A DNA stretch of 64,000 bases from JBGSPQ01 sp041738505 (GTDB lineage: Bacteria; Patescibacteriota; Gracilibacteria; UBA1369): the NCBI GenBank assembly GCA_041738505.1, contig JBGSPQ010000005.1, forward strand, positions 1 through 64,000, written 5' to 3'. Below are positions 31,971 to 41,866 of the stretch, one piece after another; position 1 is the stretch's first letter, and the number at the start of each line of letters is the position of its first letter. Made by a program: the position numbers and the translations under genes. Under the pieces are notes generated by a model, which was given only the letters and a program-made list of their open reading frames with translations, made no database searches and had not been told where the DNA came from.

Positions 31971-32402
31971 TCAATCCAGGCACATAATACTATTTACAAA
32001 ACCGTCCTCCACAAAAGCTAGACAGCCAACAATGGCACTCCATTCACTGCATTTCCCCTCTTTTTTAACCGGTTTACCTGCAGTAACGCTGTCCTCCTCC
32101 GCGGGATTCAGACTGGCCAGACAAGCCCCCTCACACTCATCGGCGTCGTTGCATTTTTTGCCGCCGTCCGCCGTTTTCATGTTGCAGAGCGGTTCCGGAA
32201 AAAGTCCAATCGGTCCCCACATACCTCCCACCTTTTCGCAATCAACGGCGTTATCGGGCGCTTGCACCTTCTTCACAGCAACATTTTTATCCTCCTCAAC
32301 CGTAACCTTGTCCTCCCCTCCGTTTTCAACAACAGGTTGATTCAAAACACAAGCCTGTAAAAAAAGCACCGGCAAAAGCAATGAGATAAATAAATTTTTC
32401 AT
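31971..32402 (-). CDS. Cysteine-rich lipoprotein, 143 residues
   Basis: A lipoprotein with signal peptide ending LFLQAC (Cys18). The mature chain has an acidic Val/Glu/Lys-rich linker and then a compact domain with ten cysteines in the pattern CEKVGGMWGPIG, PEPLC, KKCNDADECEGACLA, KCSEWSAIVGC and MCLD. It reads like a disulfide-rich extracellular domain. Function unknown. Confidence 0.7.
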   Translation of the reverse strand: MKNLFISLLLPVLFLQACVLNQPVVENGGEDKVTVEEDKNVAVKKVQAPDNAVDCEKVGGMWGPIGLFPEPLCNMKTADGGKKCNDADECEGACLASLNPAEEDSVTAGKPVKKEGKCSEWSAIVGCLAFVEDGFVNSIMCLD

Positions 32403-32480
32403 GGTTGATTGGTTATTTTGTCACGATTCATTATAATACAAATAAACAAAATCAAACATCCCCAAATAACCAACGCCATT

Positions 32481-33011
32481 ATGAAAACCGACAATAAAAA
32501 AAGCTTCATCCCAAAATTAACCCAAAATACAACCGGTTTCAAACCTGTAAGACTGTTAATCTCCATTCTTCTCTGCAACACGGCGGGATTCATCGGTTCG
32601 ATTTTCACATTCTCATCAATTTCCACCTGGTATGAAACATTGGTAAAACCCGAATTCAATCCCCCGGGCTGGATATTCGGACCGGTATGGACCACCCTGT
32701 ATATTTTGATGGGCATTTCACTTTATCTAATCTGGAACAAAGGGACAAAGACACCCCTGGCCAAAATAGCCCTGACGATTTTCGGCATTCAACTGGTTCT
32801 TAACGCCATCTGGTCAATTTTGTTTTTCGGACTTCAAAACCCTCTTTGGGCATTCATTGAAATCATTTTCCTGTGGCTGTCGATTTTCCTTTCCATCTTT
32901 TTCTTCAACAAAATATCCAAACCGGCGGCCTATATGCTAATCCCGTACATCTTCTGGGTGAGCTTCGCAGCCGTACTTAATTACAATATTTATATTCTTA
33001 ATGCTTTTTAA
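32481..33011 (+). CDS. tspO: TspO/MBR family protein
   Basis: A 176-residue protein with five membrane helices and the TspO signature: IGSIFTFSSISTWYETL, KPEFNPPGWIFGPVWTTLYI with the Pro-Pro-Trp-Gly-Pro-Trp stretch, and NAIWSILFFGLQNPLWAFIE. TspO binds porphyrins and modulates tetrapyrrole and stress responses. The start at 32481 drops an upstream in-frame extension in the divergent promoter region with the lipoprotein gene. Next gene begins one base after its stop. Confidence 0.92.
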   Translation: MKTDNKKSFIPKLTQNTTGFKPVRLLISILLCNTAGFIGSIFTFSSISTWYETLVKPEFNPPGWIFGPVWTTLYILMGISLYLIWNKGTKTPLAKIALTIFGIQLVLNAIWSILFFGLQNPLWAFIEIIFLWLSIFLSIFFFNKISKPAAYMLIPYIFWVSFAAVLNYNIYILNAF

Positions 33012-33012
33012 A

Positions 33013-33213
33013 ATGAAAAAAAACATGGGCAACACCGACCGCGGCATACGCACGCTCCTGGCCATCATTTTTGCCACGCTTTACTTCACCAATACAGTAA
33101 CGGGAACATTCGGTATTCTTTTGCTTGTTTTGGGCGGCATATTTCTTCTAACAAGTCTGATAGGATTCTGTCCTCTTTACACCTTATTTGGAGCATCAAC
33201 CTGCAAAAAATAA
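33013..33213 (+). CDS. DUF2892 membrane protein
   Basis: A 66-residue two-helix membrane protein. NMGNTDRGIRTLLAIIF and GFCPLYTLFGASTC are the hallmarks of DUF2892, also found as the membrane part of YgaP-type rhodanese proteins. The single-base gap to tspO indicates one transcript. An in-frame ATG at 33001 would overlap tspO; the 33013 start is preferred. Confidence 0.85.
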   Translation: MKKNMGNTDRGIRTLLAIIFATLYFTNTVTGTFGILLLVLGGIFLLTSLIGFCPLYTLFGASTCKK

Positions 33214-33215
33214 CG

Positions 33216-34286
33216 CTATTCCGTAGAATCCTTGAGCAATAGATTCTGGTTTTCCAACTGAAGAGACTGAATAATGTCATCAAAATCCCCTTCCATAATT
33301 CCGGGGATATTACTCCAACTTTTCTTGATTCTATGATCCGTAACGCGATCCTGAGGAAAATTATATGTCCTGATTTTTTCCGATCTGTCACCCGTTCCAA
33401 TCTGTGCAAGTCTCTTATCCCCCAGCTCTTTCTGCTTTTTCTCCAGTTCCATGGCATATAAACGGGTACGCAAAATTTCCATGGCCTTGTGCTTGTTTTT
33501 TAATTGCGACTTTTCATCCTGTTGCGAAATCACCAGCCCCGAAGGAATATGCGTAATTCTTACTGCGGAATCTGTGGTATTCACACTCTGCCCACCGGGT
33601 CCCCCCGCGCGAAAAACATCAATTCTTAAATCGGAATCCTTAATTTCAATATCAACCTCCTCCGCCTCCGGAAGCACAGCGACCGTGATAGTTGATGTAT
33701 GAACCCTTCCCTGACTTTCCGTCACGGGAATACGTTGAACCCTGTGTACACCGCTTTCAAACTTCATCATGCCGTACGCCCCGTCGCCAACCAGTTTGAA
33801 AACCATTTCTTTTATACCCCCTGCCGCCGCCTCGCTTTTATTAATCAACTCAATTTTGAACCTCTTGTTTTCAGCATATCTCATGTACGCACGAGCAAGT
33901 TCTGATCCAAATAAAGCCGCTTCTTCTCCTCCGGCACCCGCGCGAATTTCAATAATACAATTTTTCACATCCTCTGGATCCTTGGGCAGAAGCTCTATTT
34001 TTAATTTATCCTCCAGTTCTTCCATCTTTTGCTCTGATTGATCCTTTTCCGCCTTCAACATTTCAACCATTTCCCCGTCTTTTTCGCCATTCAGCATTTC
34101 CACGGCATCCTCAAATGATTTTTTAACAATCTTATACTCCCGAAACAGCTCCACCACTTTGGTAAGTTCTTTGCGGCGTCTGCCGATTCTCGTAAATTCA
34201 GCCTGATCATGAATAATCGCAGGATCCGAAAGTTTTTCATCAAGACCTACAAACTCATTTTCCAGTTTTTGAAGTTTATCGTACAT
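33216..34286 (-). CDS. prfA: Peptide chain release factor 1
   Basis: A 356-residue class I release factor. The peptidyl-tRNA hydrolysis motif GGQ is in RAGGPGGQSVNTTDSAVRI near residue 230, and HRVQRIPVTESQGRVHTS near 180 is the RF1/RF2 core. RF1 recognises UAA and UAG; RF2 would be elsewhere. It follows prmC by 14 bp, the enzyme that methylates its GGQ glutamine, so the two form an operon as in many bacteria. Confidence 0.96.
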   Translation of the reverse strand: MYDKLQKLENEFVGLDEKLSDPAIIHDQAEFTRIGRRRKELTKVVELFREYKIVKKSFEDAVEMLNGEKDGEMVEMLKAEKDQSEQKMEELEDKLKIELLPKDPEDVKNCIIEIRAGAGGEEAALFGSELARAYMRYAENKRFKIELINKSEAAAGGIKEMVFKLVGDGAYGMMKFESGVHRVQRIPVTESQGRVHTSTITVAVLPEAEEVDIEIKDSDLRIDVFRAGGPGGQSVNTTDSAVRITHIPSGLVISQQDEKSQLKNKHKAMEILRTRLYAMELEKKQKELGDKRLAQIGTGDRSEKIRTYNFPQDRVTDHRIKKSWSNIPGIMEGDFDDIIQSLQLENQNLLLKDSTE

Positions 34287-34300
34287 ATTTAGTCAATTAA

Positions 34301-35161
34301 TCAGAAGGATTTTACCACGAACATTCTTTCAATAGAAGCCAAATCCTTTTCAATAACCCAACCGTTTTCTCCAAAATGAACGGTTAAAAGCTCTCTCATT
34401 AAGTCTCCCTGCAAAAAACCGAATTCCCCAAGAATCATTTGTGGGTTGAGATTTTTTTCCTTGATTTGAACAAACAATTTTTCATACAGGCGAAGCCCAT
34501 CATACCCTCCAAAAAGAGCCGTATGAGGCTCATAATCAAGAGCCTCCTTGCTTACAAAATTGAATTTTTCCTCCCCGATATAAGGCAAATTGGCAACTAT
34601 CACATCAAAATCACCGGAAACATTTTCCAGCAAATCCGAAACCAAAAAGTCAATTTGCGCGGAAACACCGTGGACTACTGCATTTTTCTTGGCAACCTCC
34701 AGTGCGCCCGCCGAAACATCCACAGCAGTCACATGAAAATCCCTACAATTGACAGCCAAAGAAACGGCAATGTTTCCACAACCCGTACCAACATCCAACA
34801 CCGACAAAATCCCCTCCTCCGAATTATAATTTTTTGAAAATGCCAAAACTTTTTCCACCAGCATCTCCGTTTCCGGTCTGGGAATCAGCACATTTTTATC
34901 CACAAAAAAATCCAATCCAAAAAACTCCTTGCACCCAATCAAATAAGCAACCGGCTCCCCCATCCGATGTCTGGAAACCAAACCGCCAAAACGCCCGGCT
35001 TTTTCATCATCAACTTCTTTGCGTCTATCCAGAAAAAGACGTGCCTTATCGGTATTCAAAACATGAGCAAGAAGAACCTCCGCCGCCAATGCCCCTTCTT
35101 CCCCCTGTAGCTCATTTTTCGCCGAACTGATTAGGTCATCAATTGTCATTCTAATCTTCAA
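34301..35161 (-). CDS. prmC: Release factor glutamine methyltransferase
   Basis: A 286-residue N5-glutamine methyltransferase. The N-terminal helical domain includes VAYLIGCKEFFGLDFFV and LIPRPETEMLVE (residues about 70-100). The AdoMet-binding motif is LDVGTGCGNIAVSLA, and the substrate motif is ANLPYIGEE in place of the usual NPPY. It modifies the GGQ glutamine of release factors and lies directly upstream of prfA. Confidence 0.95.
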   Translation of the reverse strand: MKIRMTIDDLISSAKNELQGEEGALAAEVLLAHVLNTDKARLFLDRRKEVDDEKAGRFGGLVSRHRMGEPVAYLIGCKEFFGLDFFVDKNVLIPRPETEMLVEKVLAFSKNYNSEEGILSVLDVGTGCGNIAVSLAVNCRDFHVTAVDVSAGALEVAKKNAVVHGVSAQIDFLVSDLLENVSGDFDVIVANLPYIGEEKFNFVSKEALDYEPHTALFGGYDGLRLYEKLFVQIKEKNLNPQMILGEFGFLQGDLMRELLTVHFGENGWVIEKDLASIERMFVVKSF

Positions 35162-35169
35162 ATCAATAA

Positions 35170-35200
35170 AAAAATCCCGCCTTTTTTACGGACGGGATTT
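35170..35200 (-). terminator. Rho-independent terminator after rpsU
   Basis: On the minus strand AAATCCCGTCC...GGCGGGATTTTTTT: a stem of six or more G/C-rich pairs followed by a T run. It separates rpsU from prmC-prfA, which may be reached by readthrough. Confidence 0.8.
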
Positions 35201-35207
35201 CAATTTG

Positions 35208-35414
35208 CTAATAATACTGTTCCTTGGTTCGCTTAGCTCTATAAGCCTCTCTCATTATCGCCGCCTGGCGAACCAGACGTTTGGTTTTCTTTTTTTCGTT
35301 ATATCTTCTGGATTTAACTTCCAGCAGAACACGGCTTGCCTGAACCTTTTTATTGAATCTTGAAATCAGCCTGTCAGCTGATTCTTTTGAATTTTTATAT
35401 GCTTTTACTGCCAT
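35208..35414 (-). CDS. rpsU: Small ribosomal subunit protein bS21
   Basis: A 68-residue basic protein matching bS21 along its whole length: the N-terminal strand MAVKAYKNSKESADRLISRF and the arginine-rich helix KTKRLVRQAAIMREAYR. It binds 16S rRNA near the anti-Shine-Dalgarno end. A strong AGGGGGTG ribosome binding site precedes its ATG on the minus strand. Its own terminator follows. Confidence 0.95.
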   Translation of the reverse strand: MAVKAYKNSKESADRLISRFNKKVQASRVLLEVKSRRYNEKKKTKRLVRQAAIMREAYRAKRTKEQYY

Positions 35415-35488
35415 TTATTTCACCCCCTTTCATTGGAATAATTGAATAAAACTCCCTGCAATTATATGAACATAACCCCAAAAGTCAA

Positions 35489-37390
35489 TTAAACATCCAG
35501 ATTCTGCACTTTCTTCGCGTGCGCCTGAATAAACTTTTTACGGGGAAGAACCTCTGCGCCCATCAACATATCAAAAGTTCTGTCCGCCTCTTCGGCATCA
35601 TCAATCTGGATTTTAAACATCTGCCTGACCTCCGGATCCATTGTGGTTTCCCATAATTGTTCCGGATTCATTTCACCAAGACCCTTGTAACGCTGTACAT
35701 TTTTCCCCAGTTCCGGGTTTTCAGAGAGAATACGTTCCTTTTCCTCGTCACTATATGCATAACGAATTTTCTTCCCCAGACTCATTTTATAAAGGGGCGG
35801 CTGAGCAACATACAAATATCCTCCATCGATAACAGGACGAAGATATCTATAAAATAAAGTTAAAAGCAAAGTCATAATATGTTGTCCATCCACGTCGGCA
35901 TCGGTCATCACAATTACTTTATGGTATCTGAGTTTGGAAATCTCCATCACATCCCCGATACCTATTCCAAGCGCTATAATCAGATTTTTTATTTCCTGAT
36001 TAGCCAGAATTTTATCCATTCGGGCCTGCTCCACGTTAAGAATCTTACCTTTCAAAGGTAAAATGGCCTGAAATTCACGATTACGACCCATTTTTGCCGA
36101 ACCTCCGGCGGATTCTCCCTCTACAATGAATAGCTCCGAAAGAGTGGCGTCTTTGGAAGAACAGTCTGCCAATTTGCCGGGAAGTGTAAGCCCCTCCAAC
36201 GCACCCTTTCTAATTACAGTATCACGGGCCGCACGAGCCGCAAGCCTGGCTCTTGCCGCCAGCGCGCATTTGGAAAAAATCAGCCTTGCCTCGGGCGGAT
36301 GCTCCTCCATATATTCGGCAAACGCATCGCCAAAAAGCGATTCAACCGCCGTCCTCATCTCCGCATTTCCAAGTTTGCTCTTGGTCTGACCTTCAAACTG
36401 GGGATCCCCCAGCTTCACCGATACAATCGCCGTCAAACCCTCGCGTACATCGTCGGCTGTCAGATTATCCTCTTTTTCCTTTAACAGGTCATTTTTCCTG
36501 GCATAGTTATTGATTGTCCTAGTCAAAGCCGAACGGAAACCCGTCAAGTGCATTCCACCCTCCGTGGTGTGAATATTATTGGCAAAAGTAAAAATCTGCT
36601 CCTGAAAAGCCTGCGTATATTGCAACGCCACCTCCACCACTCCATCATCCGATTCCCTCTCCACATAAACAATATCTCCGATAGCTTCTTTATTTTGATT
36701 GAGATGCTGAACATATGATTTGATCCCTCCCTCAAAATAAAACTTATACTTGTTATCGTCCCTCTCGTCCGTGATATTGATGGTTACGCCTTTGGTTAGA
36801 TATGCCTGCTGTCTTAATCTGTTTAAAACAATGCCAAAATCAAAATCCGTATGCTCAAAAATCTCTTCATCGGGATAAAACGTAATTTTTGTACCTTTCT
36901 TTTTGGTCTCCCCCATAACTTCAACTTCCCCTTTGGCCGCGCCCCGCTGATATAACTGCCTGTAAACCTTACCGTCTCTGTAAATTTCCGCCTCCAAATT
37001 TGATGAAAGAGCATTTACAACGGAAACACCCACCCCGTGCAAACCTCCAGAAACCTTGTATCCACCATCACCGAACTTTCCTCCCGCGTGAAGTATGGTT
37101 AATACTGTCTCAAGAGCTGATTTTCCCGTTTTGGCATGCTTATCCACGGGAATACCTCGCCCGTCATCATAAACGGAACAAGCCCCGTCCTTATAAAGAA
37201 TCACTTCTATATTCTTACAATATCCGGCCATTGCCTCATCAATTGCATTATCAACAAGTTCCCAAATAAGATGATGCAGACCGGCCGTATCGGTTGTTCC
37301 AATATACATTCCGGGGCGCTTGCGGACAGCCTCCAGCCCTTCCAGGACCTTGATATTATCCGCACTATAGGTGTTTGATAGTTCAGCCAT
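35489..37390 (-). CDS. gyrB: DNA gyrase subunit B
   Basis: A 633-residue type IIA topoisomerase ATPase subunit. GHKL ATP-binding motifs: ELVDNAIDEAMAGYC, DDGRGIPVDKHAKTGKSALE and GLHGVGVSVVNALS. The TOPRIM domain has the acidic EGESAGGSAKMGRN and DADVDGQHIMTLLL. With GyrA (44854) it makes gyrase, which introduces negative supercoils. gyrA and gyrB are about 7 kb apart here and on opposite strands. Confidence 0.97.
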   Translation of the reverse strand: MAELSNTYSADNIKVLEGLEAVRKRPGMYIGTTDTAGLHHLIWELVDNAIDEAMAGYCKNIEVILYKDGACSVYDDGRGIPVDKHAKTGKSALETVLTILHAGGKFGDGGYKVSGGLHGVGVSVVNALSSNLEAEIYRDGKVYRQLYQRGAAKGEVEVMGETKKKGTKITFYPDEEIFEHTDFDFGIVLNRLRQQAYLTKGVTINITDERDDNKYKFYFEGGIKSYVQHLNQNKEAIGDIVYVERESDDGVVEVALQYTQAFQEQIFTFANNIHTTEGGMHLTGFRSALTRTINNYARKNDLLKEKEDNLTADDVREGLTAIVSVKLGDPQFEGQTKSKLGNAEMRTAVESLFGDAFAEYMEEHPPEARLIFSKCALAARARLAARAARDTVIRKGALEGLTLPGKLADCSSKDATLSELFIVEGESAGGSAKMGRNREFQAILPLKGKILNVEQARMDKILANQEIKNLIIALGIGIGDVMEISKLRYHKVIVMTDADVDGQHIMTLLLTLFYRYLRPVIDGGYLYVAQPPLYKMSLGKKIRYAYSDEEKERILSENPELGKNVQRYKGLGEMNPEQLWETTMDPEVRQMFKIQIDDAEEADRTFDMLMGAEVLPRKKFIQAHAKKVQNLDV

Positions 37391-37473
37391 ATTTATTCAA
37401 AAGACATAGCAAAATACTGTAGCGGGAGGGAATATATCACAATCTTTTCCGCCTGTCAGCTTAAAAAAATACT

Positions 37474-39933
37474 TTATTCGCCGGTACCCGTAACCGCCAC
37501 GCTATCATAAGTTGATTGCGCTTCCGTGCTGATTTCCGCCAGAGCCACCGAACCTGTCAGCTTATAATCCCCCGACGGCGCACGCACCGTCAACGAGCTG
37601 GCCACATCTTCACGATTATTAAACACAAACGCCACCTGAATGCTCGGCTTGGAAACCAGCGTTGCCCCGTTTACCACGTACATCTGATTGGCACTGTCGG
37701 CAATTGTAATATTTTCCTCCAGCACCGAAATATCATTCGCGCGCAATTTCTGAATCAGAAGTATCTTGGCCACCCTGTCCGCCCTTGAAACTTCGGGCTG
37801 TTGAGGCTGAACCACTTCGGGCTCCTCCGGTTCCACCGGCACCTCCGGTTCTTCTTCCTTGGGCGCCAACAACAAAGCAATATTTGAAAGCCGAATCGGA
37901 TTTTGTGATACCACGGTCGTTCCAACTTTTATTTGTGAAATCTGCTTATTGTCCCAGTCGTACCTGGCCGAGAACTGAACATCACCGTACTTGGCGCTGT
38001 AAACTTCAATATACTTTTGGCCGGTGGATTCAAGCGGCCCCAACTTGGCCTCCTTAAGACCGACCACATCAAAATCATTAATTACCTGTTGTAAAATCAA
38101 ATCCGTTCTTTGCGTTTCCTGCTCCGCGGGAACCCCCTCTCCAAAGAACTGACTGATAGCCTGGGCAACCGATATCTGTTCTCTTTGAGCGGCCAAAAAG
38201 TTATCATACTGCTGTTGAGGCGAAGACCCCCTTAAAGAAGCCACATCGGTGGAATTCAAAAACAACAGAAAGTTGCCGTAATCTTTCAGTCTCAAGGCAA
38301 ACAAATCATTCACACCCACCGTAACATTCGGCTGTAAATCCTGAATCTCATTAATAAGCCTTAAAGCTATTCTTTTGGCATCATTCAAATTCACTTTCTG
38401 AGCAAGAAAATTGATCTGCAGTTGTTTCAGAAAGTCAATTTTTGTACTTATAATTGTCTGCTGTTCCTCCAGTTTTTCCACGCCTTCCGGAAGCATTTTC
38501 AGCCATTCCGTCTCCAGATAATATTTAACTTCAAAGAACGAATCCTGATAAAAACCGGGATACCTCCTGAACAGATTATCCATAATCTGATTATCCTCTG
38601 AAATCATGTATTTCAAATCCCCCAGCCTCACCCCGTAATTTTTAATATAATCGGATATTTTATTTGAATACTGTTCCAGAGCAATCTTGGCCCGGGCAAT
38701 ATCCTTGTCCGCAAGCGCATAAGTATAGTTCATATAATCCCTCACCAACTCCAGCCTCTCGGCCAACTGAGCCTCGCCGGTATCCAGATTCGCCACCAAT
38801 AAATTGCTCAATTCTTCCTTGGCCGGAAATAGATTATCAGTCGGCATAACGTAATTTAGATTCGCATAATGATATCTTAACTTATTCAAAGCCGCCCCCT
38901 TGAAATAATCATCACCCAAAGCCATTTCATCGGTAAGATTTGCTTTAAATAGATTTAGTCTTTCCATCGCCTCCGTATTTCTGCCGTAGGCAAGCAAATA
39001 TTCCGCGTCCATCAAATGATCAAATATACTGTTAATCAATCTGTCATTACGTTTTTTCTGGGAAAAAGTCATAACATCCGCGGCTTCATTCAAAAAACCG
39101 TCAATTTTATATCCGATGGATTCCAGCGAAGAAAACTTTAATCCTCTTGATTCCACAATGACTCTCTTATCATTTTCAACTTTGGCAAGAACATCGGCAT
39201 CAAACTCCATATTCAAAGCCACCCATCCTTCCGATCTCAATTTAATCGTGTCCATCAATCCATACTGAAACTCCTTGATCAATTTTGAATAAAGCAGTTT
39301 ACCGAGCACATCGGAACTGTTTTGAATCTTGCTCAAAAAGATTGAAGACTGACTGCCCTCCGCCATCAGAAAACTGTTAATCAATCCGGCATTCTTGTAA
39401 TGCAAAGTCCTTTCGGGATTGTAATCCGGCTGAACAAGCCCAACGTTTATATGATTTTTAAAATCTCTGACTCTGGTGGTCACCCCGTCATAGGACAAAT
39501 CAAACACCGCGCGACCCGGCATTAAAAGAGCCCCGCCCGACTGTACATTCAAATAGGAAGACGTATATAAATTATTAATCCAGGCGTTACCTTTGGTCAG
39601 ATTAAAAACATATCCTTCTTCAAACTCGCCGGAAAAAACCAGCACTGAATTCTTATCCATCCTTATTTCTCCATACTCATCAAAAACCACAGTGGCGGTT
39701 TGATTTGCATCGGTGGTTACAATATCTCCCATTTTTAACTTTCTGTCCCCTTCCAGTGGAGCTGTTTCTCCCTCTCTGGTTACAGTAACACCCTGTTCAA
39801 GCGCCCGCGCAACAACCTCTTTGGCAAAAGTTGTTATCTCTTCCGGCTTGATACCGTTTTCATAATTCAGGGTCGCAAACATAACCCCCAGCGCCATAGC
39901 CATAATAACCAATTTTTTTATCAGCTTTCCCAT
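37474..39933 (-). CDS. Large FecR-like secreted or anchored protein
   Basis: An 819-residue protein with an N-terminal hydrophobic segment (about 5-23) and a FecR-like domain (about 45-160): KMGDIVTTDANQTATVVFDE, IRMDKNSVLVFSG, KGNAWINNLY and GRAVFDLSYDG. The next about 450 residues are charged and helical, rich in Leu, Asn and Asp, with no known family. The last about 200 residues are beta-rich after a Pro/Glu linker (EEEPEVPVEPEEPE). FecR domains are periplasmic sensors or surface anchors. It has its own promoter and diverges from the S41 protease gene. Confidence 0.72.
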   Translation of the reverse strand: MGKLIKKLVIMAMALGVMFATLNYENGIKPEEITTFAKEVVARALEQGVTVTREGETAPLEGDRKLKMGDIVTTDANQTATVVFDEYGEIRMDKNSVLVFSGEFEEGYVFNLTKGNAWINNLYTSSYLNVQSGGALLMPGRAVFDLSYDGVTTRVRDFKNHINVGLVQPDYNPERTLHYKNAGLINSFLMAEGSQSSIFLSKIQNSSDVLGKLLYSKLIKEFQYGLMDTIKLRSEGWVALNMEFDADVLAKVENDKRVIVESRGLKFSSLESIGYKIDGFLNEAADVMTFSQKKRNDRLINSIFDHLMDAEYLLAYGRNTEAMERLNLFKANLTDEMALGDDYFKGAALNKLRYHYANLNYVMPTDNLFPAKEELSNLLVANLDTGEAQLAERLELVRDYMNYTYALADKDIARAKIALEQYSNKISDYIKNYGVRLGDLKYMISEDNQIMDNLFRRYPGFYQDSFFEVKYYLETEWLKMLPEGVEKLEEQQTIISTKIDFLKQLQINFLAQKVNLNDAKRIALRLINEIQDLQPNVTVGVNDLFALRLKDYGNFLLFLNSTDVASLRGSSPQQQYDNFLAAQREQISVAQAISQFFGEGVPAEQETQRTDLILQQVINDFDVVGLKEAKLGPLESTGQKYIEVYSAKYGDVQFSARYDWDNKQISQIKVGTTVVSQNPIRLSNIALLLAPKEEEPEVPVEPEEPEVVQPQQPEVSRADRVAKILLIQKLRANDISVLEENITIADSANQMYVVNGATLVSKPSIQVAFVFNNREDVASSLTVRAPSGDYKLTGSVALAEISTEAQSTYDSVAVTGTGE

Positions 39934-39973
39934 GCTTATGTTTTTCTCCTTAACGGATACAATTTATCTTTAT

Positions 39974-40002
39974 ATTATAGGCGATTTTTGCCTGATTGTA
40001 AA
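39974..40002 (-). promoter_or_regulatory. Promoter of the FecR-like gene
   Basis: TTTACA (40002-39997), 17 bp, TATAAT (39979-39974) on the minus strand. A good AAGGAG ribosome site lies downstream, just ahead of the ATG at 39933. Confidence 0.75.
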
Positions 40003-40020
40003 CATATACGAATACCGATG

Positions 40021-40049
40021 TTGTCTTTAAAAAGCCTTTAAACTATAAT
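40021..40049 (+). promoter_or_regulatory. Promoter of the SLH-S41 protease gene
   Basis: TTGTCT (40021-40026), 17 bp, TATAAT (40044-40049), 31 bp before the ATG. It is back to back with the FecR-like promoter, 18 bp between the two -35 boxes. Confidence 0.7.
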
Positions 40050-40080
40050 CAACATATTGACCAAATAGCCAAAAATCACC

Positions 40081-41865
40081 ATGAGAACGCACAAAAAAAC
40101 GCTTCTTGCAGTTAAAATTTCAATTTTGATATCACTTTTGTCCCCGATATCCGCCAAGGCTGCCTTTTCCGACGTGAACACAGACAATCCGCAATATGAA
40201 GCCATAATGAACCTTCAGTCCGCGGGAATAGTAAAAGGATACGAGGACGGCACTTTTCGCCCCGATTCTCTTGTAAATAAAGTGGAATTTTTAAAAATGC
40301 TGTTCAATCACGCCGGATACCTGCCCCGGGATGGTTTTTATGAAACTCCCTTTACCGACTTTTCCAGCGGAGCCTGGTTTGCCCCTTATGTGGCCAAAGC
40401 ACTTGATTTAGAACTGATCAAAGTCAACCCCGACTGGCCGGTTTTTTTGGGAGCGGGTCCGATTGAAAGAATTGAAGCTTTGCGATTGCTGATGCCACTT
40501 GAAGGCATTCCGGCACCCTACACGGAAGATACAGCAACCGTCTTTACCGACATTACCCCGGACTACAAGTATTTCAGGTTGGTTAAAGGGGCCGAAAACA
40601 GTGGTGTATTCATTGAAGAGGAAAATCCGATTTTTCTACCGATCAGCCTGCTTACCCGCGGAGACGCCGCCGAACTGCTGTATAAAGCCCAGCTTTACAG
40701 AGAACATACGGGCGACTCATGGACGCCAATCATTGACGTCAACCTTGGCGAATATTCAAGCTACGAAGGAAAAGAGATGGACTTAATAGGCAACGACAAA
40801 TTCCCGATTCTGGTTTCGGTCTGGAATAAAATCAACGAACAATACCTCTATCAGGAATCTGTGGACAAAGACCAGTTAATGTACGGTGCCATAAGCGGAA
40901 TGGTGGATTCCCTGGAGGATCCTTATTCGGTTTATCAGGAACCCGAGCTGGCTGCAGATATGTGGGACACTCTGGAGGGGAATTATGAAGGCATCGGAAC
41001 AATTATTGACACTTATGATGACACCTACATTATTATCGGCATTATAAAAAATTCACCCGCGGATTTGGCGGGCTTAAAGATCGGCGACACGCTTGTCAGC
41101 ATAGACGGAAAAACCTTTGTCGGAGATCAGATTAATGAACTGATCAATGCAATCAAAGGCCCGGCCGGAACACAGGTTGTACTTGTAATTGACCGAAACG
41201 GAGAAAAAATGAGCTTCACAATAACACGCGAAAAAATCACTCTGGAAACGGTACTTTTGGAAGCAAGCAACACGGAAATCCCCTCTTCCCTGGGTTACAT
41301 TGCCATTTATCAATTCACCGATTCCACAAAAAGCGAGTTTGACGCGATGATAACCGAAACCATAAACAAGGACCCCCAAGGTTTGATTCTGGATCTCAGG
41401 GATAATCCGGGTGGATATGTGGATTCGGCGATAGACATATTGGGATACTTTTTTGAAGAAGGCGTAACGGTTGCACAACTGAAAGTCGGCACCCGTTACT
41501 ATGATGAAAACTCCCCCGGTGGAGGTATGCTGAAAGATCTGCCCGTTGTCGTTCTCATTAATGAAAATACGGCTTCCGCGGCGGAAATAGTGGCCGCGGC
41601 GCTGAAAGAAATTAAAAATTCACCGTTGATCGGACAGACCACCTATGGCAAAGGAACGGTCCAGGAAGTAAGCGTTTACACGGACGGCAGCCTTTTAAAA
41701 CTCAGCATCGCCAAATGGCTTACCCCGGACGGAAACGACATTGACGCCGTTGGCATCACTCCGGATTTCATCGTTGTTCCCACCAAAGACGACGCGCTTG
41801 GAAAAACCGACAGTCAGCTCAGCCGTGCCATTGTAGAACTGGAAAAACTTATTGCAAATCAATAA
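40081..41865 (+). CDS. SLH-PDZ-S41 C-terminal processing protease
   Basis: A 594-residue exported protease. After a signal peptide (about 1-27) come three SLH-type repeats (about 28-205) beginning AAFSDVNTDNPQYEAIMN with GIVKGYEDGTFRPDS, which tether it to the cell wall. A PDZ domain follows (about 300-385: AGLKIGDTLVSIDGKTF). The S41 catalytic pair is Ser499 in NENTASAAEIVAA and Lys524 in TYGKGTVQEV, 25 residues apart as in CtpA-type enzymes. It would trim exported proteins at their C-termini. SLH on a CtpA protease is less common and places it on the surface. Confidence 0.95.
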   Translation: MRTHKKTLLAVKISILISLLSPISAKAAFSDVNTDNPQYEAIMNLQSAGIVKGYEDGTFRPDSLVNKVEFLKMLFNHAGYLPRDGFYETPFTDFSSGAWFAPYVAKALDLELIKVNPDWPVFLGAGPIERIEALRLLMPLEGIPAPYTEDTATVFTDITPDYKYFRLVKGAENSGVFIEEENPIFLPISLLTRGDAAELLYKAQLYREHTGDSWTPIIDVNLGEYSSYEGKEMDLIGNDKFPILVSVWNKINEQYLYQESVDKDQLMYGAISGMVDSLEDPYSVYQEPELAADMWDTLEGNYEGIGTIIDTYDDTYIIIGIIKNSPADLAGLKIGDTLVSIDGKTFVGDQINELINAIKGPAGTQVVLVIDRNGEKMSFTITREKITLETVLLEASNTEIPSSLGYIAIYQFTDSTKSEFDAMITETINKDPQGLILDLRDNPGGYVDSAIDILGYFFEEGVTVAQLKVGTRYYDENSPGGGMLKDLPVVVLINENTASAAEIVAAALKEIKNSPLIGQTTYGKGTVQEVSVYTDGSLLKLSIAKWLTPDGNDIDAVGITPDFIVVPTKDDALGKTDSQLSRAIVELEKLIANQ

Positions 41866-41866
41866 A

